In this document: one piece after another, positions 23,779 to 32,648 of the stretch
Position numbering within the stretch: the first letter of the stretch is position 1
Layout of the letters: each line of letters opens with the position of its first letter
The notes under the pieces: generated by a model
The model's input: the letters and a program-made list of their open reading frames with translations, nothing else
Databases searched by the model: none
What the model was told of the DNA's origin: nothing
Source of the DNA: Sorangium aterium
GTDB lineage: Bacteria; Myxococcota_A; Polyangia; Polyangiales; Polyangiaceae
Direction: 5' to 3'
DNA length: 64,000 bases
NCBI RefSeq assembly: GCF_028368935.1
Contig: NZ_JAQNDK010000004.1
Span: 992,001 to 1,056,000 of the forward strand
Made by a program: the position numbers and the translations under genes

Positions 23779-25590
23779 TCAGTCCGGATCGAGCGCGTAC
23801 ACGGCCGTGGTCGTCTTTCGCCCCGTGAGGTTGCGCTCGCCCAGCGCGCGCAGCGGGAACGCGTCGCCGGCGAGGTCCCTCGTCGCCGCGGAGACCAGCA
23901 CCTGGTTCGGCGCCGCGATCGCCTCGAGCCGCGAGGCCACGTTCACCACGTCGCCTATCACTGTGTACTCCATCCGCTTGTCGGAGCCGATGTTGCCGAC
24001 GATGGCCTCTCCGGAGTTCACGCCCACGCCGAGGCGGACCTCGACGTCGTACCGCTCGCGCCACTCCTCGTTCGCCGTCTCGAGGAAGCGCATCATGTCC
24101 TCCGCGGCCGCGAGCGCGCGGCGCGCGTGATCCTCCTGCGCGATCGGGGCGCCCCAGACGGCCATGACGCAGTCGCCGATGAACTTGTCGACCGTGCCCC
24201 CGTGCCGGAACACGATCTCGGTGAGCATCGAGAAGAGCTCGTTGAGGAGGGCGACCATCCGCTCGGCGTCGCGCGACTCGGCGAGCGGCGTGAAGCCGAC
24301 GACGTCGGCGAAGAGCACCGACACGGCCGCCCGCTTGCCGCCGAGGGCGAGCGGGTGCTCGCCCCGCACGATCGCGTCGACGACCGCCCTGTCCATGAAC
24401 CGGCCGAGATCGCCGCGGAGCTTCGCCTCCCGGGCGATGTCGGCCTCGCCTTGCTCCAGGTCCTGGGCCATGCGGCCGAGGGAGGTCGTGAGCTCGCCGA
24501 TCTCGTCGCGCCGCCCCCGCAGCGCTTCGCCGAGCGCGATCTCGCGCCAGCGCCGGGCGCCGATGAGCCGCGCCTGCGCGACGAGGTGCAGGATCGGGCG
24601 CGTCACGTGGCGGGCGGTGACGAGCGCGAGGGCGAGCGCGAGGACGAGCGCGCCCGCCGCGACGGCGAGGCCGCGGCGCCGCATCTCATCGAGCGCTGCG
24701 AAGGCCTCCGGCTCCGGACGCCAGATCGCGACCGCCCAGCCGAGATCGGGCACCGTCTCGATGGCGCCGATCATCTGCCGGCCGCCCTCGTCGTGCGGGG
24801 CGAGCACGGTGATCCTGTCGTTCAACCCCGCGCCGGGGGGGAGGTTACGCCAGATCGGCAAGGATGAGGCGTCGCTGCCCGGCGCGACACCGGGCACCCC
24901 GAACGCCGCGATCACCTGGCGGTTGTGGCCCGCGATGAGCAGGCGCACGGCGCGGCCCCCGAAGCGGCGCCCGGCGATCACCTCCAGGTCGCGTCCGAGC
25001 ATGTCGAGCGCCACCTCGGCGATCACGTAGCCGGCCGGGCCGCCCGGGGGAGGCGGCGCCGCGGCGCCTGCGCCTGCGCCCGGCGCGGCGCCGGCACCCG
25101 CGTCGCCGGCGGGCCGCACGCGGGCCACGAGGAGGCCGCGGGCCGGCCCGATCACGCCGAAGCCGACGCCGCGCTCGTCGGCGAGCCGGCGCAGCGCAGC
25201 CGGCGCGGCGGGGACGTCGGCGCGGGACGACGCCTTGCGGATCAAGGTGCTGATCCCCGCGTCGGGCACCTCGAGCCGCACCGCGTCGACGAGCGCGCGC
25301 GTCGCGACGAGGGCGCGCACCGAGGCGACAGCGTCCTCGTCCCGGATGGCGCCGCTCGCGGCGTGGCCGAAGATGGCCGCCGCGGCGACGGCATCGCTCT
25401 CGACATCCCGGACGAGCTGGATCGAGGCCGAGGCCACCTCGGAGAGGATCGACGCCTGCAAGCTCTCCTCGGAGGTCCGCACGGCGCGCTGGTTCACGTC
25501 CGTGAGGAGCGTGACGGCGACGGCCACGGGGACGAGCGCGATCGCCGTGAAGAGCGCGATCGCCTTCGTCTTGAGCGAGAACGCCCTCAC
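23779..25590 (-). CDS. Membrane-bound class III adenylate/guanylate cyclase with extracytoplasmic sensor and HAMP
   Basis: 603 residues. TM1 lies at about 8-30, then a large periplasmic sensor region (about 35-300, containing an Ala/Gly/Pro-rich loop), TM2 at about 303-325, HAMP (about 325-380, RDEIGELTTSLGRM), and a class III nucleotidyl cyclase domain (about 405-590). The cyclase part includes SVLFADVVGFTPLAE (first metal Asp), KFIGDCVMAVWGAP (second), and EYTVIGDVVNVASRLE with the transition-state residues. It should make cAMP (or cGMP) in response to an envelope signal. Starts with GTG at 25590, 24 bp after the OmpA-family gene on the same strand, so the two probably form an operon and the outer-membrane protein may be its partner (inference). 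Confidence 0.92.
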   Translation of the reverse strand: MRAFSLKTKAIALFTAIALVPVAVAVTLLTDVNQRAVRTSEESLQASILSEVASASIQLVRDVESDAVAAAAIFGHAASGAIRDEDAVASVRALVATRALVDAVRLEVPDAGISTLIRKASSRADVPAAPAALRRLADERGVGFGVIGPARGLLVARVRPAGDAGAGAAPGAGAGAAAPPPPGGPAGYVIAEVALDMLGRDLEVIAGRRFGGRAVRLLIAGHNRQVIAAFGVPGVAPGSDASSLPIWRNLPPGAGLNDRITVLAPHDEGGRQMIGAIETVPDLGWAVAIWRPEPEAFAALDEMRRRGLAVAAGALVLALALALVTARHVTRPILHLVAQARLIGARRWREIALGEALRGRRDEIGELTTSLGRMAQDLEQGEADIAREAKLRGDLGRFMDRAVVDAIVRGEHPLALGGKRAAVSVLFADVVGFTPLAESRDAERMVALLNELFSMLTEIVFRHGGTVDKFIGDCVMAVWGAPIAQEDHARRALAAAEDMMRFLETANEEWRERYDVEVRLGVGVNSGEAIVGNIGSDKRMEYTVIGDVVNVASRLEAIAAPNQVLVSAATRDLAGDAFPLRALGERNLTGRKTTTAVYALDPD

Positions 25591-25614
25591 GCGGAGGCCT
25601 CCGCGGGCGATGCG

Positions 25615-27405
25615 TCATTCAAGAGGGCCGTCCCTCCAGCCTGCCGCGCCCTCGTCGGTGCGCTTGCGGATCTGGAACTCCACCCTGCGGTTTTTGGCCC
25701 GGCCGTCTCGGGTGCGGTTGTCGGCGAGGGGGCGGCGCGCGCCGAAGCCGCGCGCTTCGAGGCGGCGGGCGTCGATGCCGTGCGCGGTCAGCCACGCGAC
25801 GACGGCGAGCGCGCGGCGCTGCGAGAGGCTCAGGTTCGCCTGCGCGGAGCCCTGGTTGTCCGTGTGGCCGTCGACCGCGACCCGGGCGATCTCGGGGTGC
25901 TCCTCGAGGACGGCCGCGACCTCGGAGAGCAGCTCGAAGCTCTCCGGCTCGATCTCGGCCCTGCCCGTCCGGAACTGGACCTGCTGCAGGATCACGATCT
26001 GCGAGCCCTCGATGCGCACGGCGAACGGGCAGCCGTGCGTCGCGGGATCCTCGCTCGGCTTGCCGCGCTCGTAGGGGCAGGCGTCCGCGGCGTTGGGGAT
26101 GCCGTCGCCGTCCGTATCCGCAGGGCACCCGTGCTTCGACGCCGGTTGGGACCCCGCGTTCGCGGGGGCTGCGGACGCGGGGCCGGATCCCGCGTCGGCG
26201 GCCGCGCTGCTGACCCCCGGCACGTCCGGGCAGCGATCGTCGACATCGTAGATCCCGTCGTCGTCCCTATCCGGCGGGCAGCCGCGGCGGAACGCCGGTC
26301 GGGCGCCCGCCGCCGCGGCCGGCGGGCGCGCCTCGCCGATGACCCGGGGGCAGGCGTCCTCCGCGTCGGGGACCGAGTCCCCGTCGAAGTCGGCGGCCGG
26401 AGGCGCAGCCCGCGCCGCGCCGCGAGCGCCCTTCGTCGCGGCGGACGCGCCGGCGAAGGCCGCAGGGGCGGCGGCAGGGGGCGCCGACGGAACGACGTCC
26501 GCCGCGACGCCGAGCGCCGCGAAGAAGCGCGCCTTCGGGATGCCGGGCAGCCGCCCGAAGCCGGGGCCCGCGCCCGCGTCGAGCGTGAGGGGGCCGAGCG
26601 ACCAGCGCGCGGTGAGCAGGAGCTCGGCCCCCGCGCGGCCCGGGACCTCGAGCGCCGAACCCTCGCCGGCGGCGGCCCAGACGGAGAGCTCCGACCCGAG
26701 CTGCAGCGGGCCTTTGCGGACGCCCGCGCCCGCGGCGAAGAGGACCTCGCTGCCCGTCAGGCTGTCCGACGAGGCCTTCTGGAACCGGCCCCCCGCCGAG
26801 GCCGACCAGCGGAAGCCCGGGTGCTCGGCCCCCACGATCACCCGCGGCGCATAACGCACGGCGCCCGCGCCGGCGAACGCCGCCTCGTCTCCCGTCGGCA
26901 GCCAGACGGAGAGCCCGAGCGCCGCCGCCGGCCGGAGCCCCTCCTGGGGCAGCAGCGTCACCCTTCCTCCCGCCTGCAGATCGGCGAGCGTGGCGCCGCC
27001 CGCGGGCGCCGTGACGCGGATGCCCCCGAGCGCGCCGGACGCGCCGCCCTGCTCCAGCACGAACGGCGCGTCGAGATCGAGCTTGATCCGGCGCAGGAGC
27101 TCGACGCTCGCGAGCGCGTGGAGGATCGCCTGCCGGCCCACCCACGTTACCGAGCCGGCAGGCGCGGTCCCGCGCAGGCTGAGCGGTTGATGAGAATAGG
27201 AGAACAGAAGTCCGACCGCGGGCCGGAGCTCCCCCGATACGCCGGCAGAAGGGACAGTGGATAGCCCGTCGCCCGCGGGCGCGGGAGCGAGCCTGTCGAG
27301 CGCTGTGGCCTCCTGCGCTGCGGCCGGCATGGAAGCCGTGGCCGCGGCGACGAGCAGCGGGGAGGCCAGGAGGGGCGCGATGACGCGCGCCGACCAATAC
27401 GCCAT
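25615..27405 (-). CDS. OmpA-family outer-membrane protein with thrombospondin type 3 repeats
   Basis: 596 residues. Signal peptide about 1-30. Residues about 40-330 are a beta-barrel-like region with alternating polar and hydrophobic strands. TSP type 3 calcium-binding repeats follow (DFDGDSVPDAEDACP, DRDDDGIYDVDDRCPD, DTDGDGIPNAADACP), separated by Ala/Pro-rich linkers. The C-terminal OmpA domain (about 470-585) has VDGHTDNQGSAQANLSLSQR and a final GARRPLADN...KNRRVEF peptidoglycan-binding signature. It should anchor the outer membrane to peptidoglycan. First gene of an operon with the adenylate cyclase and divergent from the LysM/FecR-like gene across only 68 bp. Confidence 0.92.
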   Translation of the reverse strand: MAYWSARVIAPLLASPLLVAAATASMPAAAQEATALDRLAPAPAGDGLSTVPSAGVSGELRPAVGLLFSYSHQPLSLRGTAPAGSVTWVGRQAILHALASVELLRRIKLDLDAPFVLEQGGASGALGGIRVTAPAGGATLADLQAGGRVTLLPQEGLRPAAALGLSVWLPTGDEAAFAGAGAVRYAPRVIVGAEHPGFRWSASAGGRFQKASSDSLTGSEVLFAAGAGVRKGPLQLGSELSVWAAAGEGSALEVPGRAGAELLLTARWSLGPLTLDAGAGPGFGRLPGIPKARFFAALGVAADVVPSAPPAAAPAAFAGASAATKGARGAARAAPPAADFDGDSVPDAEDACPRVIGEARPPAAAAGARPAFRRGCPPDRDDDGIYDVDDRCPDVPGVSSAAADAGSGPASAAPANAGSQPASKHGCPADTDGDGIPNAADACPYERGKPSEDPATHGCPFAVRIEGSQIVILQQVQFRTGRAEIEPESFELLSEVAAVLEEHPEIARVAVDGHTDNQGSAQANLSLSQRRALAVVAWLTAHGIDARRLEARGFGARRPLADNRTRDGRAKNRRVEFQIRKRTDEGAAGWRDGPLE

Positions 27406-27462
27406 CGGTCTGCTCGTATCCTATTGCCTGGTCCCTTGCAACGCCGATCTCGATCCGGTAGC

Positions 27463-27480
27463 GTGCCACCGGCGTGGCAC
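27463..27480. promoter_or_regulatory. Inverted repeat GTGCCAC-N4-GTGGCAC at a divergent start
   Basis: Perfect 7-bp arms around CGGC in the 68-bp gap between the OmpA-family and LysM/FecR-like genes. It overlaps the proposed GTG start of the latter, so a bound protein or RNA hairpin could affect initiation. It also casts some doubt on that start. Confidence 0.5.
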
Positions 27481-29954
27481 CGTCAAATGGCCAGTCTGTC
27501 GCTATCGCGGTGCTCCTCGGCTGCGCCGGCCACGCTGCGATCCACGTTGGATACGTCGGCGTGGCGAGCGCCAGAGAGCCGACGCCCGGATATCCGGAGG
27601 CGGTCATTCAATGGGGCGTGCAGGCGGGAGAGACGTGCGACGACATCGCGGCGGTCCTCTACGGCTCGTCCAAGCATGCAGCGCTGATCCAGCGGTACAA
27701 CCGCGTCGCGTGCGGCCCGGGCACGACGCTCGCCGAGGGGCTCACGCTGGTCCTCCCGGCCGAGGTGACGTCGATCCCCGACGCGAAGCTCCGGTCGATG
27801 CACCCGGACGTGCGCGCGCGCCCGGCCGGCGGCGCCTGGTCGCCCGCGGCTCAGGGGATGCCGCTGCTCACGAACTCGAGCGTCAACACGCTGGATGAGG
27901 GGAGGGCAGATATCGAGTTTGTGGACCGGACTCGGGTGCTCCTCGCGCCGAATACGCTCGTCGTCATCTACGGCACGGCGAGCCGAGCGCGGGTATCGAA
28001 GACGCCGCCCGCAGCCGTCGAGCTCGCGGACGGCGAGGTGAAGGCCGCGCTCGCCGCGCTGCGGGGACAGTCGGTCGAGGTCGCCGCGAGCGGGGGAGGC
28101 CGCGTGAGCGCGTCGTCGCGGGACACGGTGGTGCAGCGGCGCGGGGAGCGGACGACGGTCGCGGTGTTCGACGGCAAGGCAGGCGTCACGTCGGGCGGCC
28201 TCTCCGTCGTGGTCCCGAAGGACCACGGCACCCGGTTCGTGGGCAAGGCGCCGCCCGCGCGCCCGCGCCCGCTGCCGGCGCCTGTCGAGTGGACGACCGC
28301 GGACGCCGCGCAGATCGCGCTCGCCCCGGAGGGGCTCGGCGTCCTGTCGGCGTCGTGGAAGCCGGCGCCGGCCGCGGCCGGCTATCGCGTCGAGATCGCG
28401 CGCGACGCGGAGTTCAACGATCTCATCGCCCGCGAGGAGGTGAAGCCGGACGTCCTGTCGTTCCGCGCGGAGAAGATGCCGGCCGGCGCCTATTTCCTCC
28501 GGGTCCGGGTCGTCGATCGCGAGGAGTACCTCGGCGTGGGCGCGGTGCGCAGGTTCCACCTCGTCGCCGCGCGGGCCGCCGGGGGCGTCGTGCCGGCGGC
28601 GCAGGAGATCACCGCGAACCCGTACGGGATCATCGAGCTCACGCCGTCTCCCGCGCTCGAGCTCTCGCTCGACGACGGCCCGTTCGGCCCCGTCCCCGAG
28701 CGCATCGATCTGCTCCAGCGCGCCCCGCGCGCGCTCCGGCTGCGCGAGCGGGGCAGCGCCGCGGCGGAGCGTGGGAGCGACGCGGCCACGTCGCTCCCGG
28801 TCCGGTACACGAAGGTGGGCGCGGTGGTCTCGGCCTCGCGCGCGGGGTCGACGTCGACGACATCGACGACGACGCAGGGCGGGCCGGCGCTCGAGGCCCG
28901 GGTCGAGCTCGAGGGGCTCGCCGGGGTCGACGTAGGACGGCGGGTGGCGCCGCGGCTCGTCGCCCACCTGCCGGGGGGGGTGCGCTCCGTCGCGCTCGCC
29001 GGCGGCGATCGCGGCGGCGCCCTGACGGCGCGGATCCCGCTGCCCCGGGAGGCGCTGCGCCCCGGCGAGCCGCTGCGCGTCCGGCTCGACGTCGCCGACG
29101 GCCGCGGCGGCGTGATCGCGACGAGCGACGCCGAGCTGCCCGCCGCGCCGGAGGCGCCGCGAGCCGCGCCTCCGCCTGCGCCCCCGGCCGCGCCGGTGCT
29201 GGGCGCGTACCTCCCGCTCCTCCCGATGTCCGGGGTGGCCGACGGGCTCTGGCTCGCGCCGACGCCGCCCTCGGTCGCCGCGGTCGGCGCGGCCGCGGCG
29301 CGCTCCGGGGGCGGCTGGGTCGCCGCGGGCCAGGTGCGCGCGAGCGGCGCGATCGGCCCACTGGGCCTCGACGTCGCGCTCCGCTCGAACCCGGCCGGTG
29401 AGGGCGACGGCGCGGGCGTGGGCAGCACCGGCTGGTTCGGCGCGCGCCTGCGCGTCCTGCGCCTCGGGCGCTCGGAGCTCGAGCTCGGCCCCACGCTCCG
29501 CCTCGGCGTGCCCATGGCCGACGGGAGCCCGCCTGTCCGCATCGAGCCCGGGATCGCGCTCGGCGGCGCCGCGGGCCGGTTCACGTGGGTGGCCGATGCC
29601 GGGGCCCGCATCCGCGCCTCGGGCGACGGCGCGGCGGTGGAAGCGGGCGACGGCGCGGCGGCGGGCGACGGCGCGGCGGGCGGCGAGCCGGCCACGCCGG
29701 ACGTGCAGGGCTTCCTGCTGGCGGGGGCGACGGCGGATCCGGCGCCGTGGCTCCGGCTGCACGGCGCGCTGGATCTGCACCTCGTCCACCGGGAGGTCAG
29801 GGCGGACGACGTGCTCGGCGGGCTGTCGGCGGGCGTGGAGGCGGGCGGCGCGCTCTTCGGGGCGCTGTCGGTGCGGGTGAGCCCGTGGCGCGACGAGGGC
29901 GAGGGCCTTGTGACGGGGCAGATCGCGGTGGGCTTCCGCGAGGCGTCGCCGTGA
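27474..29954 (+). CDS. Exported LysM- and FecR-domain protein
   Basis: 826 residues. A short hydrophobic N-terminus (VAIAVLLGCAGHAAI) looks like a signal peptide. Residues about 40-100 resemble a LysM peptidoglycan-binding module (IQWGVQAGETCDDIAAVLYG, RYNRVACGPGTTLAEGLTLVLP). A FecR-like domain follows (DIEFVDRTRVLLAPNTLVVI, VELADGEVKAAL, GERTTVAVFDGKAGV). Then come a fibronectin-like segment (LSASWKPAPAAAGYRVEIARD) and a C-terminal Gly/Ala-rich region that could form a membrane barrel. FecR domains here probably sense or scaffold at the envelope rather than control a sigma factor, as none is adjacent. The GTG start at 27474 has no clear ribosome site. The stop overlaps the next gene's GTG (GTGA), so the kinase downstream is translationally coupled. 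Confidence 0.85.
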   Translation: MAPSNGQSVAIAVLLGCAGHAAIHVGYVGVASAREPTPGYPEAVIQWGVQAGETCDDIAAVLYGSSKHAALIQRYNRVACGPGTTLAEGLTLVLPAEVTSIPDAKLRSMHPDVRARPAGGAWSPAAQGMPLLTNSSVNTLDEGRADIEFVDRTRVLLAPNTLVVIYGTASRARVSKTPPAAVELADGEVKAALAALRGQSVEVAASGGGRVSASSRDTVVQRRGERTTVAVFDGKAGVTSGGLSVVVPKDHGTRFVGKAPPARPRPLPAPVEWTTADAAQIALAPEGLGVLSASWKPAPAAAGYRVEIARDAEFNDLIAREEVKPDVLSFRAEKMPAGAYFLRVRVVDREEYLGVGAVRRFHLVAARAAGGVVPAAQEITANPYGIIELTPSPALELSLDDGPFGPVPERIDLLQRAPRALRLRERGSAAAERGSDAATSLPVRYTKVGAVVSASRAGSTSTTSTTTQGGPALEARVELEGLAGVDVGRRVAPRLVAHLPGGVRSVALAGGDRGGALTARIPLPREALRPGEPLRVRLDVADGRGGVIATSDAELPAAPEAPRAAPPPAPPAAPVLGAYLPLLPMSGVADGLWLAPTPPSVAAVGAAAARSGGGWVAAGQVRASGAIGPLGLDVALRSNPAGEGDGAGVGSTGWFGARLRVLRLGRSELELGPTLRLGVPMADGSPPVRIEPGIALGGAAGRFTWVADAGARIRASGDGAAVEAGDGAAAGDGAAGGEPATPDVQGFLLAGATADPAPWLRLHGALDLHLVHREVRADDVLGGLSAGVEAGGALFGALSVRVSPWRDEGEGLVTGQIAVGFREASP

Positions 29955-31462
29955 GCGCGGGCGACGGCGAGCGCCCGCCGCCGGCCGGGGACCCGGACCG
30001 CACCGTGCTGAAGGGCCAGCGGGCGCCGGACGGGCGGGCGCCCGCGCCTCGACCGGGCGCCGACCCCTTTGCAGCCGCGGAGACGCTCGCCTCGGATGAT
30101 CCTGGGGCGGACGCGCGGCAGCGGACGCGCGCCGGGCGGGTCCTTGGCGGGAAGTACAACCTCGTGCGGCTCCTCGGCGCCGGCGGGATGGGGGAGGTCT
30201 ACGAGGCGGAGCACGTGCTCCTCGGCGTTCCGGTCGCGGTGAAGACGATGCACCCGCACGTCGCGATCCTCCCCGAGAGCCGGCGGAGGTTCTTCCGCGA
30301 GGCGCGCGCCGCGTCGCGGCTGGTGCACCGGAACGTGGTCAAGGTGCTCGACCTCGGGGGCGACGAGGACGGCGGCGACGGCTCGATCTACCTCGTGATG
30401 GAGCTGCTCAAGGGGCAGTCGCTCGGCGCGCTGCTCCGGGCGTCGCGCGAGCTGCTGCCGCTCGCCGAGGTCGCGGCCCTGTTCGCGGACATCCTCGACG
30501 GCGTGGGCGCGGCGCACGCGAGCGGCATCGTCCACCGCGACCTCAAGCCGGAGAACGTGCTGCTCGCCGAGCAGGACGGGGAGCGCGTCGCCAAGGTCGT
30601 CGACTTCGGCCTTGCGCACCTCGACGACCCGCTCGACGCCGGGCCGACGCTCACCTCGAAGGACATGGTCGCGGGCACGCCGGAGTACATGAGCCCGGAG
30701 CAGTGCCGCTCGCTCGCGGTGGGCCCGAGCACCGATCTGTACGCGTGCGGCTGCATCCTGACGGCGCTGTTGCAGGGAGCGGCGCCGTTCGTCGGCCTCC
30801 CGGCGGTGGAGCTCATGGCGATGCACATGTTCTCGATCCCGCCGCCGCTGCGGCGGCCGCCCGGGGCTCCGCCGGTCCCGCCGCTCCTGGAGCGGCTCCG
30901 GCTGGATCTGCTGGCGAAGCTGCCTGAGAAGCGCCCGGAGAGCGCCGCGGCGGCGCGGTCGCGGCTCGACGAGGCGATGTCGCGGGAGGCCGAGGCGCGG
31001 CGGCTGCCCGCGCGCAAGGCGGGCGCGCCGCTCGGCGACCGGGCGGAGCGGGCGCAGGCCTGGCCGGAGGGCGAGACGGCGGAGCTCGCGCCCGTGCCGG
31101 AGCGCGCTGTGGCGCTGCTCCGGCTCGCGCCGGCGGGGCAGGGGCTCAGCGAGGCGTGCGAGATCGGGCTCGACGCGCAGGGGATCCACCTCGCCGAGGT
31201 GCCGGACGCCGCAGCGCTGATCGAGGCGGGGCTGGGCGTGGCGGTGATCGACGCCGGCGCCGACGTGGAGGGCGCGTGCGCGCTGCTCGAGGCGCTCGGC
31301 CGCGCGGCGCCGGGCGTGCGCGCCGTCGTGTGCGCTGCCGGGCTCTCCTCGGACCGGATGAACGCGCTCGTCGCGGCGGGCGCCGCGGACGTGGCGCGTT
31401 ATCCGGTCGCGCCGGACGCGCTGTCTCGAAAGATCGCGCGGGTGGTGCGCCGGGGGCGCTGA
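29951..31462 (+). CDS. Hanks-type Ser/Thr protein kinase with C-terminal degenerate receiver-like domain
   Basis: 503 residues, no membrane segment. The kinase domain (about 60-345) is intact: LLGAGGMGEVYE, K98 in VAVKTMHP, catalytic D197 in VHRDLKPENVLL, D218 in VVDFGLAH, and GTPEYMSPEQC. The C-terminal ~125 residues read like a response-regulator fold: LIEAGLGVAVIDAGAD at the phospho-Asp strand, GVRAVVCAAG, and GAADVARYPVAPDALSRKI. The conserved Lys before Pro is replaced by Tyr, so phospho-signalling is doubtful. Starts with GTG at 29951 inside the stop of the LysM/FecR-like gene, implying coupled synthesis and a shared task. It may phosphorylate a protein of that envelope system (inference). 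Confidence 0.92.
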   Translation: MSAGDGERPPPAGDPDRTVLKGQRAPDGRAPAPRPGADPFAAAETLASDDPGADARQRTRAGRVLGGKYNLVRLLGAGGMGEVYEAEHVLLGVPVAVKTMHPHVAILPESRRRFFREARAASRLVHRNVVKVLDLGGDEDGGDGSIYLVMELLKGQSLGALLRASRELLPLAEVAALFADILDGVGAAHASGIVHRDLKPENVLLAEQDGERVAKVVDFGLAHLDDPLDAGPTLTSKDMVAGTPEYMSPEQCRSLAVGPSTDLYACGCILTALLQGAAPFVGLPAVELMAMHMFSIPPPLRRPPGAPPVPPLLERLRLDLLAKLPEKRPESAAAARSRLDEAMSREAEARRLPARKAGAPLGDRAERAQAWPEGETAELAPVPERAVALLRLAPAGQGLSEACEIGLDAQGIHLAEVPDAAALIEAGLGVAVIDAGADVEGACALLEALGRAAPGVRAVVCAAGLSSDRMNALVAAGAADVARYPVAPDALSRKIARVVRRGR

Positions 31463-31549
31463 TCCGCGGGTCGGAAATCCCCGTATCGCTGTACCCTGCT
31501 GAGCGTTGACCGCGCGGCGGTTCGACGCGAGCCGCGAGGGAGGTCGCCA

Positions 31550-32629
31550 TCACTCCCAGCCGGACACGCCGTTCGTGTCGCGCAGGATGGCGTGGACGGC
31601 GTGCACCTGACCGCCGGACATCTTGATCATATGCATGTCCAGATGCCCGTCCGTCATGAAGTCGAAGATGGTGAGACCGATGGCGATGCCGCGCACCTCG
31701 TCGGCCAGGATGACGCGCGGGATGAAGGTGCCGCCGGACCCAGGATCGCCGGCGCTGCAGGATGCTCCGGTGCGGCAAGAGAAGTTGCCGCCCCCGTTCT
31801 CCAAGCGCTTGCAGGCTCCCGTGACGTCGCAGACGCCGGAAGGGAACGCGCGGAAGTACTTGTCGATCCAGCTCGTCAGCTCTTCCCGGGTGGCCCGCTC
31901 GGCCTCCGGGACCTCGTCGTGCCAACCGATCTCGTCCGAGATGGCGATGATCGCGGCGGGATTCGAGGCGACCGCGAACGATGCCGTGTAGTCGCCCGGG
32001 CGGACGACGATCGTCTCGATCTCCGTCAGCTCCGAGCCTTCCACCTTGATGCGGAGGGCGACGGGAAGATCCCTCCCGCCTTCCGGGATCACCGCCTGAG
32101 CGCCGGCGCTGCACGCCTCGGTATCCAGGGCACGCTGCGAGTGCTTCACCTCGCCAGCGTCCCTCCAGAAGTCCGTCGTGCCGATCTCGGCCTGCATGCC
32201 GTTCTCGGTGAACTTCACGCCTTCTGCCAGGGGTAGGCTGGAAGGATCCCCGGCAGCGAGGGCGGCGAAGTAGTCGTCCAAGAGGCCATCCAAGAGCTCG
32301 CGCGTGCAGTCGCCACCCGGAGCGCCGCCCGACCCCGACGTTCCGCCGGTGGCCGCTCCGGATCCACCGCCGCTGGAGGTGCTGCCGCTCGGCCCCGCTC
32401 CGCCGGTCGACGTCGCGCCGCCGCTGGCGCCGCCGGATGAGGCGCTGCTGGCCTCTTGCGGCGTGCCGCCGGCGCCTCCCGCGGAGCTCTGGCTGCCCGA
32501 GCCCACCGTGCCGCCTGAGGCTCCACCACCTCCGGTGCCGCCCGTGGCGTCACCGTTTTCACCAGGGCCGCAAGCGCCCAGCGTCAGGGCCAGGGCGACC
32601 CCGAGAGAGAGGAACGAGCTAGGGTTCAT
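31550..32629 (-). CDS. Lipoprotein with DUF8021/NTF2-like domain
   Basis: 359 residues. The lipoprotein signal (ALALTLGACGPG) is followed by a long Gly/Ser linker. The folded part opens CTRELLDGLLDDYFAALAAG and GVKFTENGMQAEIG, typical of an NTF2/SnoaL-like cone. It ends with GACKRLENGG, a Cys-containing stretch, VRGIAIGLTIFDF, MHMIKMSGGQVHAVHAIL and GVSGW. This C-terminal pattern resembles DUF8021, otherwise best known from fungal secreted proteins (recalled, not searched). Function unknown. The gene starts 19 bp after the CE15 esterase stop on the same strand, so co-expression with that lignocellulose enzyme is likely. AGAGGTAG precedes the ATG. Confidence 0.8.
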   Translation of the reverse strand: MNPSSFLSLGVALALTLGACGPGENGDATGGTGGGGASGGTVGSGSQSSAGGAGGTPQEASSASSGGASGGATSTGGAGPSGSTSSGGGSGAATGGTSGSGGAPGGDCTRELLDGLLDDYFAALAAGDPSSLPLAEGVKFTENGMQAEIGTTDFWRDAGEVKHSQRALDTEACSAGAQAVIPEGGRDLPVALRIKVEGSELTEIETIVVRPGDYTASFAVASNPAAIIAISDEIGWHDEVPEAERATREELTSWIDKYFRAFPSGVCDVTGACKRLENGGGNFSCRTGASCSAGDPGSGGTFIPRVILADEVRGIAIGLTIFDFMTDGHLDMHMIKMSGGQVHAVHAILRDTNGVSGWE

Positions 32630-32648
32630 ACGCTACCTCTGCGCTGGA

